Below, one piece after another: positions 5,869 through 6,330 of a stretch of DNA of 6,330 nucleotides (positions are counted from its first letter, which is position 1; each line of letters begins with the position of its first letter). The translations under genes and the position numbers were made by a program. Source of the DNA: Gammaproteobacteria bacterium (GTDB lineage: Bacteria; Pseudomonadota; Gammaproteobacteria; Steroidobacterales; Steroidobacteraceae); assembly GCA_030043215.1 (NCBI GenBank), contig JASHYG010000055.1:1-6330 (forward strand). The letters run 5' to 3'. The notes under the pieces are model-generated. The model did no database searches and was not told the DNA's origin. It saw only the letters and a program-made list of their open reading frames with translations.

Positions 5869-6330
5869 TTGCGCCGCCTGTACTCTCTGCTCGCGTATGT
5901 GCTGGCGCCCGCGTATTGCGCGGCGCTGCTGTGGCGGGGCTTGCGCGAGCGCGGGTACTGGCAGCGCTTCGGGGAGCGGCTCGGGCTCGGCTCCGCGACC
6001 GGTAGGGGGAGCCTCTGGATCCATGCGGCGTCGGCCGGCGTGGTCCAGGCCGGCGTCCCGCTCGTGCAGGCCCTGCGGCGCCGAGTGCCCGATGCGCCTC
6101 TCGTCCTCACCACCTCCACCCCGGCCGGCGCCGCGCGCGCGCGCGCGTTGCTCGCTGCGGAGCGCGTGGACGTGCGCTACGCGCCGCTCGACTTGCCGGG
6201 TGCCGTGCGCCGGTTCTTTCGCCGCGTGAGCCCGCGGCTCGCACTGGTGCTGGAGACCGAGGTGTGGCCCCACCTCTATCACGAGTGCGGCCGCCGCGGC
6301 ATACCGCTGGTGCTCGCGAGCGCGCGCATC
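5869..6330 (+). CDS. waaA: Kdo transferase (lipid IVA Kdo transferase), N-terminal part; 3' end outside window; catalytic Glu replaced by Val
   Basis: WaaA (KdtA) transfers one or more Kdo residues from CMP-Kdo to lipid IVA at the inner membrane, a GT-B fold glycosyltransferase. The visible 154 codons cover the acceptor-binding domain: an N-terminal membrane anchor (LYSLLAYVLAPAYCAALLW), RERGYWQRFGERLG, LWIHAASAG at about 49-57, VPLVQALRRR, LTTSTPAGAARAR, YAPLDLPGAVRRFF, and ETEVWPHLY with Glu129/Glu131, followed by IPLVLASARI. These align without gaps of note to E. coli WaaA. The odd point is residue 58: the family motif is H-x-x-S-x-G-E and the glutamate is the proposed general base, but here the codon is GTG (Val). 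The frame is intact on both sides. A (CG)8 run at 6132-6147 lies in the coding region. The start is TTG with a strong GAGGT. The gene probably shares the kdkA transcript. Confidence 0.93.
   Translation, partial: MRRLYSLLAYVLAPAYCAALLWRGLRERGYWQRFGERLGLGSATGRGSLWIHAASAGVVQAGVPLVQALRRRVPDAPLVLTTSTPAGAARARALLAAERVDVRYAPLDLPGAVRRFFRRVSPRLALVLETEVWPHLYHECGRRGIPLVLASARI
6132..6147. repeat. (CG)8 dinucleotide run inside waaA
   Basis: Sixteen bases of uninterrupted CG repeat encode part of an Ala-Arg alternation in the segment after TTSTPAG. A gain or loss of one unit would shift the waaA frame, so it is a potential slippage site. In DNA this rich in GC such a run can also arise by chance, and it is a plausible sequencing-error spot. 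Confidence 0.6.

Noticed and set aside
4956..6119. 387-codon minus-strand open frame opposite kdkA and waaA
   Set aside because: KdkA and WaaA on the plus strand show unmistakable family motifs; the antisense frame shows none.
1..6330. CRISPR array, insertion sequence, toxin-antitoxin or defence genes
   Set aside because: I saw no spaced direct repeats, no transposase or terminal inverted repeats, and every substantial frame is explained by housekeeping genes.

Overview
The window is a very GC-rich chromosomal segment of ordinary bacterial housekeeping genes. The GroEL tail, a GlnE of Enterobacteria-like length and architecture, a Kdo kinase (KdkA) and a Kdo transferase (WaaA) point to a Gram-negative proteobacterium. 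KdkA next to WaaA and the small CHCC zinc-finger protein favour a high-GC gammaproteobacterium of the Xanthomonadales/Nevskiales type. That placement is inference from gene content, not from a marker gene. Nothing in the window looks like a mobile element, CRISPR array, tRNA, rRNA or defence system.

Layout, left to right. Positions 1-486 hold the 3' end of groEL (its start is outside the window). A probable 44-residue small ORF (502-636) with a clean GAGGT ribosome-binding site follows and ends on the first base of a strong intrinsic terminator (636-661). A gene for an exported protein with four 21-22-residue beta-helix-like coils (723-1481) then overlaps the start of glnE by 14 bases. glnE (1468-4332) is complete, with both nucleotidyltransferase halves intact. 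Ten bases after glnE is a 65-residue zinc-finger gene (4343-4540), which converges on and overlaps a minus-strand DUF6165-type gene (4504-4914). A short divergent region with a 10-bp inverted repeat carrying two extended -10 elements (4922-4963) separates DUF6165 from kdkA (probable start 5055, stop 5831). kdkA is followed by the 5' part of waaA (5869 to the window edge).

How they fit together: groEL is protein folding; glnE sets the adenylylation state of glutamine synthetase; kdkA and waaA act on the Kdo-lipid A inner core of lipopolysaccharide, and DUF6165 is a candidate accessory to that cluster by position only.

Most interesting points: (1) the WaaA reading frame has valine (GTG) where the family has its catalytic glutamate (GAG), in an otherwise well conserved N-terminal domain; (2) the unannotated small ORF between groEL and its terminator; (3) the symmetrical divergent promoter region in front of DUF6165 and kdkA, including a possible leader ORF that overlaps kdkA as GTGA; (4) the exported beta-helix protein overlapping glnE. 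I did not find a whole new multi-gene system here.
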